Shown: one piece after another, positions 48,015 through 56,903 of the stretch
Numbering within the stretch: the first letter of the stretch is position 1
Layout of the letters: each line of letters starts with the position of its first letter
Source: Acidaminococcus timonensis
Lineage (GTDB): Bacteria; Bacillota; Negativicutes; Acidaminococcales; Acidaminococcaceae
NCBI RefSeq assembly: GCF_900106585.1
Contig: NZ_FNWH01000006.1
Coordinates: forward strand, 1,270,502 to 1,334,501
Direction: 5' to 3'
Length of the DNA stretch: 64,000 nt
Position numbers and translations under genes: made by a program
Notes under the pieces: model-generated
The model's input: only the letters and a program-made list of their open reading frames with translations
Told to the model about the DNA's origin: nothing
Databases searched by the model: none

Positions 48015-48746
48015 TTATTCTTCATCCGGCAGGTCAGCGTTCGTATAAACGTCCTGCACGTCGTCCAGATCGTTGAAAGCATCGATCATGTTCTGGACTT
48101 TTTCTGCATCTTCTCCGGTCACGGCGATAGTGTTGTCCGGGATCAGGGACAATTCGCTCATGGCCACATCGATGTTGTGATCGGCCAGGGCCTTTTCCAC
48201 AGCATCATAGTCTTCCGGAGCGGTGGTGATCTCATAGGCATCATCCAGGGTCTGCATATCTTCGGCCCCGGCTTCCAGTGCCACTTCCATCACTTCGTCC
48301 TCAGAAGGAGCCCCTTCCTTTTCTACCGTAAATACCCCTTTGTTCTTGAACATCCAGCTTACGCAACCGGATTCGCCCATGTTCCCGCCTTTGGAGAACA
48401 CGTGCCGCACATCGGCAGCCGTACGGTTCCGGTTGTCCGTCAGTGCGCTGACCATGATGGCCACGCCGGCGGGGCCGTAGCCTTCATAGGTGATCTGTTC
48501 GTAGTTGGACCCTTCCGTAGCGCCCTGCCCCTTGGCAATGGCTCTCTTGATGTTGTCCTTGGGGATGTTGTTGGCTTTGGCCTTGGACAAAGCCAGTTTC
48601 AGTCTCATATTACCAGTAGGATCAGGGCCTCCCATACGTACAGCGATGGTGATTTCTCTGCCGATCTTCGTGGTGATCTTCCCACGCAGCGCATCTGCTT
48701 TGCCTTTTTTAAATTTGATGTTCGCCCACTTGGAATGTCCTGACAT
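48015..48746 (-). CDS. yebC: YebC/PmpR-family DNA-binding / translation-associated protein (243 aa)
   Basis: Begins with the invariant MSGHSKWANIKFKKGKADA and shows the three-domain YebC layout, with AVRMGGPDPTGNMRLKLALS (near 36-55) and YEGYGPAGVAIMV (near 92-104). Family members were described as transcriptional regulators and, more recently, as factors that ease translation of difficult peptide stretches. yebC next to ruvCAB is a very common gene order. Its gap to ruvC contains a terminator-like hairpin. Confidence 0.95.
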   Translation of the reverse strand: MSGHSKWANIKFKKGKADALRGKITTKIGREITIAVRMGGPDPTGNMRLKLALSKAKANNIPKDNIKRAIAKGQGATEGSNYEQITYEGYGPAGVAIMVSALTDNRNRTAADVRHVFSKGGNMGESGCVSWMFKNKGVFTVEKEGAPSEDEVMEVALEAGAEDMQTLDDAYEITTAPEDYDAVEKALADHNIDVAMSELSLIPDNTIAVTGEDAEKVQNMIDAFNDLDDVQDVYTNADLPDEE

Positions 48747-48776
48747 TCTAGATTCCTCCTACATAAATTCGAAAAC

Positions 48777-48817
48777 GCCGGGTATGGAGCCCTGTTTTCA
48801 ACGTACTCATACCCGGC
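48777..48817 (-). terminator. Hairpin downstream of the hydrogenase gene
   Basis: A perfect 10-bp stem GCCGGGTATG / CATACCCGGC with a loop of about 21 nt and a short T-run (GTTTTC) on the minus strand. It separates the hydrogenase gene from yebC. The long loop makes it a weaker terminator. Confidence 0.55.
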
Positions 48818-48835
48818 TATTTTATCACACTCTAG

Positions 48836-50350
48836 TTATTTGCGCAAATATACCCGTTCCATATCCACGTTCTTCACGCCGTCCATGGCCATCTTGATGT
48901 CGGCAGAAGAGGTGGCCTGGGTGGTCCCGGCGAACCGTTTCAGCAGCACCCGGGTCAGGCCCGGTTCGGTCAGAGCCCCCGGTCCGTTCAGGCAGCCCTT
49001 CTGGCAGGCCATGCCTTCCATATACTGGACATCCAGCTTGCCGCCTTCGATGTCCTTCAGCGTGGCCAGGCATTCTTCCAGCCCGTTGCAGTACACGGTT
49101 TTCAGGCTGTCCACATCCACCTCCGGATGGATTTCCTTCACATAGTCCTTCACAGCCTGGGTCACACCGGCCGCCTGGGGGAAGCCGCAGCCATCTGCAG
49201 AAGAGGCAGCGTGGAACGCATCCACTTCGCACTTGGCCGGATCGATGCCCTGGCTGTCCATCATGCACTTCAGTTCTTCAAAGGTCAGCACGAAATCGAT
49301 GTCTTCCGGATGTTCCCGGGCTTCCACCTTCTTGGCGATGCAGGGCCCGATGAAGCAGGTCAGGGCGCCGGGGTGGTTGTGTTTCTCCAGTTTGCTGCGG
49401 GCCACCATGGGAGACACCGCATCAGAGATGCAGTCCGCCAGTTCCGGAGCATGCCGTTTCACCGTGGCCACGAAAGCCGGACAGCAGGAGCTGGTCATGA
49501 CCTTCTGTTTGCCCGTGGGGACCTTTTCCAGGAATTCCTCGGCTTCGGCAATGGCGGTCATATCCGCCCCCACAGCCACTTCTTTCACCGTGGTAAATCC
49601 CAGTTCCTTGCAGGCCTTCACGATCTGGCCCGGCTGTACCTTCAGACCGAATTGGCCCACGAAGGAAGGAGCCAGCAGTGCCACCACTTCCTTACCGCTT
49701 TTGATGGCCTGGATCAGCTGGACGATATGGCTCCGTTCCTCGATGGCGCCGAAGGGGCAAGCCCCGCGGCAGGCACCGCATTCCACACAGATGTTCTTGT
49801 CGATTTCAGCCTTCTTGTTGGCACCGGTATGCAGGGCATGCACCTTGCAGGCATTTTCGCAGGGCCGGGCGATTTCCACCACAGCGCCGTACGGGCAGGC
49901 CCGTTTGCAGTTGCCGCATTCCACGCACATATCGTAGTCGATGTGGGCACGGCCCTGGTACACGGAAATGGCCTTTTTGGGGCATCCGTTCATGCACCGG
50001 TGGGTCAGGCAGCGGCGGCACACGTCGGTGATCATGTACTTGTTCACCGGGCAGGCGCTGCAGCCTTCCGGCAGCACAGCGATCACGTGCTGGCTCCGGT
50101 CCACCGGTTCACTGGTGGCCTTGTTGGCGGCATCGATGATGTTCATATCCGTATCCACACCCAGGGCCACACAGATCCGTTCCTTCAGGACCGCTCTTTC
50201 TTTATGTACGCAGCATCGTGTCCGCGGAGTATTTTCGTTGACGATCTGCAGGATGTCATAGACGTGATCCGGCAGGTTCCCGTCATAAGCCATTTTTGAC
50301 AGCATGGTCAACACTTTCCGTCTGATGTTGGTAATTACAGTGACTTCCAT
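48836..50350 (-). CDS. Monomeric [FeFe] hydrogenase, group-B-like (504 aa)
   Basis: The N-terminal half carries many Cys ligands: CSACPVNKYMITDVCRRC, two 4Fe-4S ferredoxin motifs (CVECGNCKRACPYGA near 141-155; CVECGACRGACPFGA near 187-201) and CENACKVH between them. The C-terminal H-cluster motifs are TSSCCPAF (near 284), GPCIAKKVEA (near 334) and EGMACQKGCLNG (near 443). The GPCIAKK form of the second motif is that of group B enzymes. It would reduce protons or oxidise H2 with ferredoxin. Maturases HydEFG are not in the window. GGGGAG precedes the ATG. The 180-base AT-rich region upstream shows no clear promoter. Confidence 0.9.
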   Translation of the reverse strand: MEVTVITNIRRKVLTMLSKMAYDGNLPDHVYDILQIVNENTPRTRCCVHKERAVLKERICVALGVDTDMNIIDAANKATSEPVDRSQHVIAVLPEGCSACPVNKYMITDVCRRCLTHRCMNGCPKKAISVYQGRAHIDYDMCVECGNCKRACPYGAVVEIARPCENACKVHALHTGANKKAEIDKNICVECGACRGACPFGAIEERSHIVQLIQAIKSGKEVVALLAPSFVGQFGLKVQPGQIVKACKELGFTTVKEVAVGADMTAIAEAEEFLEKVPTGKQKVMTSSCCPAFVATVKRHAPELADCISDAVSPMVARSKLEKHNHPGALTCFIGPCIAKKVEAREHPEDIDFVLTFEELKCMMDSQGIDPAKCEVDAFHAASSADGCGFPQAAGVTQAVKDYVKEIHPEVDVDSLKTVYCNGLEECLATLKDIEGGKLDVQYMEGMACQKGCLNGPGALTEPGLTRVLLKRFAGTTQATSSADIKMAMDGVKNVDMERVYLRK

Positions 50351-50530
50351 CTTTTGCTCCCCTTTGAATCAAAAAGATATAACGTTCATTCTACATACAT
50401 TCTATCATATCATATTTTCTTAGAAAAAATAAGAAGGCAACTGTATATTTTTGTATAAAACTGCAACAAACGTTACACTTTAGCATACGTTTTTCCTTAT
50501 ATGAGGTACGCTAATTTCCTTATGCGGGGT

Positions 50531-50583
50531 TAGTGGGTAGTGGCTAGTGGGTAGTGGCTAGTGGGTAGTGGCTAGTGGGTAGT
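50531..50583 (+). repeat. TAGTGGG/TAGTGGC heptamer array
   Basis: Seven and a half units in which TAGTGGG and TAGTGGC alternate regularly, effectively a 14-bp repeat. The second IS copy begins directly at its right end. Confidence 0.92.
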
Positions 50584-50756
50584 AAACCGTACCCCTTGTC
50601 AAGGACAGTTTATAAAAGTAGGACCCCTTGTTTTAGACAGTTCAACAATCTTGGTACCTTTAAAATGGACGTCTGGTAATTGTCTATCAGAAGGCCCCTA
50701 ACCATCCAAATCTCATGTACTGGCTCCTTACTCATAAAATGGCTGCTTTTGCCATT

Positions 50757-51755
50757 TTATGAGGTGAGCTGGTTCCCCAGCTCACAGGCTCTCCGCTTCA
50801 ATGTAGGAACCTCGGGCATCTTGGGAATATCGAGCGGATAAACCCCTGTTGTTACAAATTGGTAGAACTCGTTTGGCGACAGTTTCGCCAGTTCCCACTG
50901 GTAGCGATCGTTGTTGTAATAATCCATGTAATCATCTACGATGGCCTTCACCTCCCCAAAGCTCACTGCTGCTGCAATTTTCTTTTTCACATGGTCTTTC
51001 ATACGGCCGAAGAAGCTTTCCTGCGGCGCATTGTCCCAGCAATTCCCCCGCCGTGACATGGATTGTCTGAGATCCTTGTCATGGAGGATATCAATGAAGC
51101 TGTGACTCGTATAATGGCAACCCTGGTCAGAATGCACGATGGTTTCAGCATGCAGTGAGACGCCGTGATCTCGAATCAGGTTGTTCACCGTTTCTACCAC
51201 GAAATCCATCTCCAAAGAATTGCTGAGGACATACGCCAGAATCTGCTTGGTATAGGCATCCAATATGGTAGAAAGATAAGCAAAGATCCCATTGTAAGGA
51301 AGGTACGTAATATCTGTCAGCAGTACCATGCGAGGGCCATAGTCCTCAAACTGGCGCTGCAGCAAGTTATCGGCCACCGTATTGGTCTTCAGGGCTTTCA
51401 CCAGCTGCCGATAGGGATTCGCCTTCCTGATGGGGCAAAGCAGGTGGAACTTTTTCATCAGACGACGGATTTTCTTCACATTCATAATGACGGGCGGATC
51501 CATGTGGAGCAGCTCCATATAGATGCTGCGGGCGCCCTTCTTGTACCCTCGTCTTTTGTAAGCGGCAAGGATCAGTTCAAAGTCCTTGCGGTCCTGTTCT
51601 TCCTGGGCCTGCCGAAATGCTTCCGCCTTCACCCAGGCATAATAACCGCTTCGGGACACGCCTGCCATCTTGCATAAACTGCTGATGGAAAGTCTGTTCT
51701 CGCTGGTACTTACCGTCTTTTCTATGATTTCGAACACACAAGAGGAATCGTTCAT
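50757..51755 (-). CDS. IS3-family transposase OrfB, DDE domain (332 aa), copy 2
   Basis: Translation identical to the protein at 21023-22021, with the same DDE residues and HTH_21 region. Both copies therefore appear intact. Confidence 0.93.
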   Translation of the reverse strand: MNDSSCVFEIIEKTVSTSENRLSISSLCKMAGVSRSGYYAWVKAEAFRQAQEEQDRKDFELILAAYKRRGYKKGARSIYMELLHMDPPVIMNVKKIRRLMKKFHLLCPIRKANPYRQLVKALKTNTVADNLLQRQFEDYGPRMVLLTDITYLPYNGIFAYLSTILDAYTKQILAYVLSNSLEMDFVVETVNNLIRDHGVSLHAETIVHSDQGCHYTSHSFIDILHDKDLRQSMSRRGNCWDNAPQESFFGRMKDHVKKKIAAAVSFGEVKAIVDDYMDYYNNDRYQWELAKLSPNEFYQFVTTGVYPLDIPKMPEVPTLKRRACELGNQLTS

Positions 51756-51766
51756 GAGCAGAGAAT

Positions 51767-52171
51767 CTACCTTTTTGTGTTCTTGATCGCGGAAATTTTT
51801 TTTAAATATTCCACTTCCTGCCGCAAGTATTCAACTTCATGTCTGAGGGCCTTAATGTCATCTTCATGCTTGACCTTGGCGGCGGTGTCAGACCTGTCGG
51901 CGGGTCTCCTGCCTTCATAGAAACAGCCATATTTGGCATATTCCTCTTTGATATGCTGGAGAGCACCGCCAATGCGTCTTTCGCCCAGCACAGCAGGGTC
52001 AAAGCCGTATTTTTTGAAGATGTCTTTGGGATAGACTCCTTCCATATATTCGGTGTAAAAGATTTCTTTAAAGGACTTCCTCAGGACCAGGGTAGAGCGG
52101 CTTACGCTATACACATAAGGGTTCTGGCGCAACGCTGCAATCTGCTCCTCAGTAAAAAGTTTTCTGCTCAT
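51767..52171 (-). CDS. IS3-family OrfA (134 aa), copy 2
   Basis: Identical to the product at 22033-22437. The A-AAA-AGG slippery run before the stop (51770-51776) is also kept, so the OrfAB fusion can form from this copy too. Confidence 0.9.
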   Translation of the reverse strand: MSRKLFTEEQIAALRQNPYVYSVSRSTLVLRKSFKEIFYTEYMEGVYPKDIFKKYGFDPAVLGERRIGGALQHIKEEYAKYGCFYEGRRPADRSDTAAKVKHEDDIKALRHEVEYLRQEVEYLKKISAIKNTKR

Positions 52172-52343
52172 GTGGATTCTCCTTGGCTTTATTGGATTTG
52201 AGGATACCACATACATATGATTGTGTTCAATAGGTTGGGTCCAAAATGAGCACGTCAATTTTAAAGGATTCAAATTGTAGCCTGTCCAATTTTGTGGGCA
52301 GGTGCTACTCTTAAAAAGTGTCCACACTTATGGGTACAGTATA

Positions 52344-52474
52344 TAGTGGCTAGTGGCCCGCTGGGCGACCTGGGTTCGGACTCCCCTTATGGGGAGTCCC
52401 TACGAAACAGGTCGTACCGTCCGTTTCCATGCGTAGGGGCGGCCCATGAGGGACGTCCGTTCCCAGGTCCGGTG
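52344..52474 (+). repeat. Two heptamers followed by repeat type 3
   Basis: TAGTGGC TAGTGG passes directly into GCCCGCTGGGCGACCTGGG; inner hairpins (GACTCCCCTTATGGGGAGTC; GGGCGGCCCATGAGGG) follow, and it ends CGTTCCCAGGTCCGG. This is the most symmetrical copy, flanked by the IS and the thrC terminator. Between it and the thrC stop (52513-52546) nothing else is seen. Confidence 0.75.
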
Positions 52475-52481
52475 CCCCATG

Positions 52482-52512
52482 AAAAACGCCGATGGTTTTT
52501 CACCATCGGCGT
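52482..52512 (-). terminator. thrC terminator
   Basis: A perfect 10-bp stem ACGCCGATGG / CCATCGGCGT followed by five T on the minus strand, 35 bp after the thrC stop. Confidence 0.88.
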
Positions 52513-52546
52513 ATATCGTATGAAGTTTTGCGCAGGATGCGGGGGG

Positions 52547-54049
52547 TTATTCCAGCCCCAGCACTTTTTTCACTTCGGCTTCCAGCTGAGTCTTGTCCAC
52601 CACATCGCTCTGGCGTTTTTCCAGCTGGGGCAGCTCTTTCATGCCTCTGGGAATGGGCATTTTGGCTTCCCGGCTCAGTTCTTCCATGGCGGCGAAGGGA
52701 TCCAGGTTTTTGCCTTCGAATTTGTCCGGGTTGATGGATTGCAGCACCACATCATTGAACTTGAAGGGACTGGCCGTGCTCAGCACAATGCTGTACGTAT
52801 CATCGCTGGTCAGCAGCCGGTATTTTTCCATGGCCTTATAGGCCACAGCCGTATGGGGATCCATCACATAGCCATAATTGTTGAACACATCCCCGATGGT
52901 CTCCCGGGTTTCCACTTCGTCCACCCAGGTGCCGAAGAAATCCTTCAGGATCTTGTTCTGGAGTTCCACCCCAACCTTGTATTCGCCCTTTTCATTCAGT
53001 TCCTTCATCCATTCGGCCACCTGGGCTGCATCGTGGTCCGTTTCCTCGAACAGCAGCCGTTCCAGGTTGCTGGAAACCAGGATATCCATGGAAGGAGAAA
53101 TGGTCTTGTGGAAGGGGCGCTTCCGGTTGTATACCCCTGTATTGATGAAATCCGTCAGTACATTGTTGCTGTTGGAGGCGCAGATGAATTTGTGCACCGG
53201 CAGGCCCATGAGTTTGGCGTAGAACCCGGCCAGGATATCCCCGAAGTTGCCGGTGGGCACGGCGAAGTTCACCGGATCCCCGTTCTCGATGCGGCCGCTG
53301 TTCACCGCATCTGCATAGGCACTGAAGTAGTACACGATCTGGGGAACCAGACGGCCCCAGTTGATGGAGTTGGCAGAAGAGAAAGCGCAGCCATGTTCCT
53401 GCAGTTCTTCCGCCAGGGGTTTGCTGCCGAACAGCACCTTCACGCCGGTCTGGGCATCGTCGAAGTTGCCTTCCACCGCCACGGCGTGTACGTTGCCGCC
53501 CCGCTGGGTGATCATCTGCAGCTTCTGGATGTCGCTGACCCCTTCCTGGGGATAGAACACAATCACTTCCGTGTCAGGCACATCCGCAAACCCGGCCATG
53601 GCGGCCTTGCCCGTATCTCCGGAAGTCGCCACCAGGATCACCAGTTTCTTCTGTTCTCCGGTCTTCTGGACGGCCCGGGTCAAAAACAGAGGCAGGATCT
53701 GCAGGGCCATGTCCTTGAACGCACAGGTGGGACCATGCCACAGCTCCAGTACATCCAGGTTGTCCTTCAACGGATGCAGCGGTGCCGGAAAATCTCCGAA
53801 CCGTTCTTTGCTGTAGGCCGTTTCCACACAATTCCGCAGTTCTTCTTCGCTGTAGTCCGTCAGGAAACGGGCCAGCACCGTCAGGGCACGGGCGCTGTAC
53901 GGCTGTTCCCGCATCGCATCGATTTCTGCCACACTGATGGGCGGAAATTCCTTGGGTACAAACAGTCCCCCGTCTGCAGCCAATCCGTTCGAAATCGCGT
54001 GAGCCGAGCTCACCATATCCGTTTTCCCTCTTGTACTAATGTATAACAT
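52547..54049 (-). CDS. thrC: Threonine synthase (500 aa)
   Basis: PLP enzyme converting O-phosphohomoserine to threonine. Long form (class II, E. coli/yeast-like). The PLP lysine lies in LWHGPTCAFKDMALQ (near 103-117), the phosphate loop in VATSGDTGKAA (near 148-158), with SANSINWGRLVPQ (near 237-249). The ATG at 54049 is preceded by a G-run (AGGGGGG) three bases upstream; the longer frame begins upstream of this site and is not supported. Other threonine genes (hom, thrB) are not linked. Own promoter and terminator. Confidence 0.95.
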   Translation of the reverse strand: MLYISTRGKTDMVSSAHAISNGLAADGGLFVPKEFPPISVAEIDAMREQPYSARALTVLARFLTDYSEEELRNCVETAYSKERFGDFPAPLHPLKDNLDVLELWHGPTCAFKDMALQILPLFLTRAVQKTGEQKKLVILVATSGDTGKAAMAGFADVPDTEVIVFYPQEGVSDIQKLQMITQRGGNVHAVAVEGNFDDAQTGVKVLFGSKPLAEELQEHGCAFSSANSINWGRLVPQIVYYFSAYADAVNSGRIENGDPVNFAVPTGNFGDILAGFYAKLMGLPVHKFICASNSNNVLTDFINTGVYNRKRPFHKTISPSMDILVSSNLERLLFEETDHDAAQVAEWMKELNEKGEYKVGVELQNKILKDFFGTWVDEVETRETIGDVFNNYGYVMDPHTAVAYKAMEKYRLLTSDDTYSIVLSTASPFKFNDVVLQSINPDKFEGKNLDPFAAMEELSREAKMPIPRGMKELPQLEKRQSDVVDKTQLEAEVKKVLGLE

Positions 54050-54081
54050 AGTCCCCCCTACTTTCTGCATATCGCAATGGT

Positions 54082-54110
54082 ATCATAGCATAACCCTTGT
54101 ATATACGCAA
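54082..54110 (-). promoter_or_regulatory. thrC promoter
   Basis: TTGCGT (54105-54110), 17 nt, TATGAT (54082-54087). The UTR is about 25-30 nt, so no T-box or leader-peptide attenuator fits. Confidence 0.65.
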
Positions 54111-54185
54111 CATTTGACCTTGTTTTTTGTATGGTCCAAAAGACACAGGGTTCCCCGGGCCGTACTTTCCTAACCTTCCCCCATT

Positions 54186-54194
54186 TGTTATAAT
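54186..54194 (+). promoter_or_regulatory. Extended -10 of the nadE-queT operon
   Basis: TTGTTATAAT, an extended -10 with TATAAT at 54189-54194. The -35 position (about 54166-54171, TTTCCT) is poor. A second TATTAT about 27 nt downstream could also serve. Confidence 0.45.
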
Positions 54195-54247
54195 GGAACC
54201 AAGTCATTTTATCCTGTTATTATATCAAGTAATGGAGCGAGAAACAA

Positions 54248-56155
54248 ATGGATATCAAAATTGCGTGTGCACAGATCCAGGTAAAGCCAGGGCAGCCGGC
54301 CGCCAATACCCGAAAGGCCCTGGAGGCCATCCAGGAAGCCAGGAATGCCGGAGTGGACCTGCTCCTTCTGCCGGAACTCATGGTCCCCGGCTACCTGCTG
54401 GGCGATTTATGGGAACAGCGGGCCTTCATCGCCGACTGTGAAGAATACGGCAAAGAAATCATCGCTGCCACCCGGGGCATCTGTGTGGTCTTCGGCAACA
54501 TCGCCACAGATCCTGCCAAAGTCAACGAGGACGGCCGGGTGCGAAAATACAATGCGGCCTTTGTGGCCCAGGACGGACAGCTGAAAAAGGGCGGCCTGCC
54601 CTATCCCTTCATCAGCAAGACCTCCCTGCCCGAATATCGGGAATTCGACGACGCCCGGTACTTTTTCAGCGCCGCCAAACTGCTGCCGGAACTGCCCGCC
54701 GGCACCACCATGGAGGACCTGATCCAGCCGGTGACCGTCACCCTGAAGGGCCGCACCGTAAAGCTGGGGGTCCTGCTGTGCGAAGATGGCTGGACGGATA
54801 ACTACCATTATAATGTACCGCAGCTGCTGCGGCAGAACGGAGCCCAGATCCTGTGCAACCTGTCCTGCTCCCCCTATACCTATCAGAAGAACCGGAAGCG
54901 CCATCAGCTGTTCGTGCGCCAGGCCAGCCAGAACGGCATCCCCCTGGTGTACTGCAACAATGTGGGCGTCCAGAACAACGGCAAGGACGTGTTCACCTAC
55001 GACGGGTGCAGCTGTATGTACGATGCCACCGGGAAAAGCATCACCGATTCTCCGGCCTTTGCAGAGGATCTGCTGGTGGCAGACTGGGATCCGGACACCG
55101 GAGCCATCCGGGGTAAGCGGGGCCTGCAGCCCGTCCCCAGTGACACCGCTGCCCTGTACACCGCGCTGTGCTATGGAGCGGCCACCTTTCTGCAGCAGCT
55201 GGGCATCCAAAAGATGACCATCGGCGTATCCGGAGGTATCGACTCCGCTGTCACCGCCGCCTTCTATGTGGACATCCTGGGCCCTGAGAATGTGCTGCTG
55301 GTGAATATGCCCAGCCAGTACAACTCCGCCCTGACCAAAGGGCTGGCCCAGCAGATGGCCCAGGCCCTGGGCACCCACTACACCATCATCCCCATCCAGG
55401 AAGCGGTGGATCATACCATCCGTCAGTTCGGCGAGACCCCCGTCCACAACTATGGAACCGGAGGGGACCAATGCCTGACCGTTTCCCCCTTCGCCACGGA
55501 GAACATCCAGGCCCGGGACCGGGGTGCCCGGGTGCTGGCCGGCCTGGCCTCCCTCTTTGGCGGCGGCTTCAGCTGCAACTCCAACAAGGCGGAGATGACC
55601 GTGGGCTACGCCACCTTCTACGGAGACATTGCCGGGGTCCTGGCACTCATCGGAGACCTGTGGAAGCACCAGGTATACCAGCTGGGACGGTATCTCAATG
55701 AGGAAGTCTTCCATAAAGAAGTGATCCCCGATCCCATCTTCAAGATCAAACCCAGTGCAGAACTGTCCGCTGCCCAGACTGTGGGCAAGGGGGGCGATCC
55801 CCTGGTCTATCCCTACCATGATTATCTGCTGCAGGCCTTTGTGGAAAGCTGGAACAAGACCAGCCCCGAAGAATTGCTCCAGTGGTATCTGGACGGGACC
55901 CTGGAAGAACACCTGGGCTGCGAACATGGCCTGGTGGCCCGGCTGTTCCCCACCGCCGGAGATTTCATCGCCGACCTGGAACGGTGGTGGAAACTGTTCT
56001 GCGGCCTGTCCGTGGCCAAAAGGATCCAGGCTCCTCCCATCCTGGCCGTGTCCCGCCGGGCCTATGGGTATGACCAGCGGGAAAGCCAGCTGCCGGCGTA
56101 CTTTTCCCGGAAGTACCTGGCCCTGAAGGCAGCCGTCCTGGGGGCAGAGGCATGA
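54248..56155 (+). CDS. nadE: Glutamine-dependent NAD+ synthetase (635 aa)
   Basis: Final step of NAD synthesis: amidation of nicotinate adenine dinucleotide with ammonia from glutamine. N-terminal nitrilase-type glutaminase domain (1-270) with the likely triad Glu43 (LPELMVPGY), Lys115 (LKKGGLPYP) and Cys179 (LLCEDGW). C-terminal synthetase domain with P-loop GVSGGIDSA (near 326-334). The two-domain length matches the eukaryote/Mycobacterium-like form. GGAGCGAG lies nine bases upstream. It overlaps queT by four bases. Confidence 0.95.
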   Translation: MDIKIACAQIQVKPGQPAANTRKALEAIQEARNAGVDLLLLPELMVPGYLLGDLWEQRAFIADCEEYGKEIIAATRGICVVFGNIATDPAKVNEDGRVRKYNAAFVAQDGQLKKGGLPYPFISKTSLPEYREFDDARYFFSAAKLLPELPAGTTMEDLIQPVTVTLKGRTVKLGVLLCEDGWTDNYHYNVPQLLRQNGAQILCNLSCSPYTYQKNRKRHQLFVRQASQNGIPLVYCNNVGVQNNGKDVFTYDGCSCMYDATGKSITDSPAFAEDLLVADWDPDTGAIRGKRGLQPVPSDTAALYTALCYGAATFLQQLGIQKMTIGVSGGIDSAVTAAFYVDILGPENVLLVNMPSQYNSALTKGLAQQMAQALGTHYTIIPIQEAVDHTIRQFGETPVHNYGTGGDQCLTVSPFATENIQARDRGARVLAGLASLFGGGFSCNSNKAEMTVGYATFYGDIAGVLALIGDLWKHQVYQLGRYLNEEVFHKEVIPDPIFKIKPSAELSAAQTVGKGGDPLVYPYHDYLLQAFVESWNKTSPEELLQWYLDGTLEEHLGCEHGLVARLFPTAGDFIADLERWWKLFCGLSVAKRIQAPPILAVSRRAYGYDQRESQLPAYFSRKYLALKAAVLGAEA

Positions 56156-56631
56156 AGGGACTGCACCCCGGAGAAGCAGGGCTGTTCCAGAATGCCCTCC
56201 TGGCCGCCATCTACGCCGTCCTGACTCTGTGCCTGGAGCCGCTCAGCTACGGCCCCATCCAGGTGCGGCTCTCGGAAAGTCTCACCCTCCTGGCGTTCTA
56301 CGACAAAAGGTGGGTACCCGGCCTCACCGTGGGCTGCTTTCTGGCCAATCTCGGCAGCCCCTTCGGGATCACCGACATGGTGATCGGGACCCTGGCCACA
56401 TTTCTGGGCGTGTTCCCCATGCACATGTGTCCCAATGTATGGGTGGCCGCTCTGCTTCCGGTAGTCAGCAACGGGCTGCTCATCGGCGGCGAACTGTACT
56501 ACCTGGCCGCCCTGCCCCCCGATCTGTCCGCGGGAGCCGCCATGGCCTACATCGGCCTGGGCGAACTCATCAGTGTGGCCGTGCTGGGACCAGGGGTGAT
56601 GAAGGTATTGCGGAAGCGGGGGATCATATAG
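56152..56631 (+). CDS. queT: QueT-family queuosine-precursor transporter (159 aa)
   Basis: Small membrane protein of the QueT family, the S component of an ECF-type importer proposed to bring in preQ0/preQ1 or related queuosine precursors. Five or six hydrophobic segments; the QueT signature PIQVRLSESLTLLAFYDKRW lies near 38-57, with CFLANLGSPFGITDMVIGT near 63-81. Start overlaps the nadE stop (ATGA). No preQ1 riboswitch is seen. Its likely beneficiaries, tgt and queA, lie 12 kb away. ECF ATPases and T component are elsewhere. Confidence 0.88.
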   Translation: MKGLHPGEAGLFQNALLAAIYAVLTLCLEPLSYGPIQVRLSESLTLLAFYDKRWVPGLTVGCFLANLGSPFGITDMVIGTLATFLGVFPMHMCPNVWVAALLPVVSNGLLIGGELYYLAALPPDLSAGAAMAYIGLGELISVAVLGPGVMKVLRKRGII

Positions 56632-56862
56632 CGGCAGGGGCCCGCTGGGCGACCTGGGTTCGGATGTCCCTTATGGGCCATCCCTACGGATTGAAGCACA
56701 ATTTGCAATATGTTGCGTAGGGTCTACCCATAAGGGGAGACCGTTCCCAGATCTGTAAGCGGCAGGGGCCCGCTGGGCGACCTGGGTCCGGATGTCCCTT
56801 ATGGGCCATCCCTACGGATTGAAACACAATTTGCAACTTGTTGCGCAGGGTCTACCCATAGA
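56631..56862 (+). repeat. Repeat type 3, direct tandem duplication (128-bp unit)
   Basis: Two head-to-tail units (56631-56758 and 56759-56862) that both begin GCGGCAGGGGCCCGCTGGGC and differ at few positions. The second unit is cut short after GGGTCTACCCATA. Each contains the inverted arms GGATGTCCC..GGGCCATCC and GGTCTACCCATAAGGGGAGA. The next 40 bases hold only CTCACTACCCACCAGCCACT, the complement of the heptamer type. Confidence 0.8.
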
Positions 56863-56903
56863 GAATTTCCTTTTCAGCCACTGCTCACTACCCACCAGCC
56901 ACT

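Larger units (their letters stand above)
50584..52343 (-). mobile_element. IS3-family insertion sequence, 1,760 bp, copy 2
   Basis: Same length, orientation and, as far as read, the same sequence as the element at 20850-22609 (constant offset 29,734). It is again bounded by TAGT of heptamer repeats on both sides. Identity points to recent transposition or duplication. Confidence 0.92.

Noticed and set aside
56631-56862. CRISPR-like or phage attachment repeats
   Set aside because: Only two 128-bp direct copies without spacers or integrase; better explained as duplication of an interspersed palindromic element.
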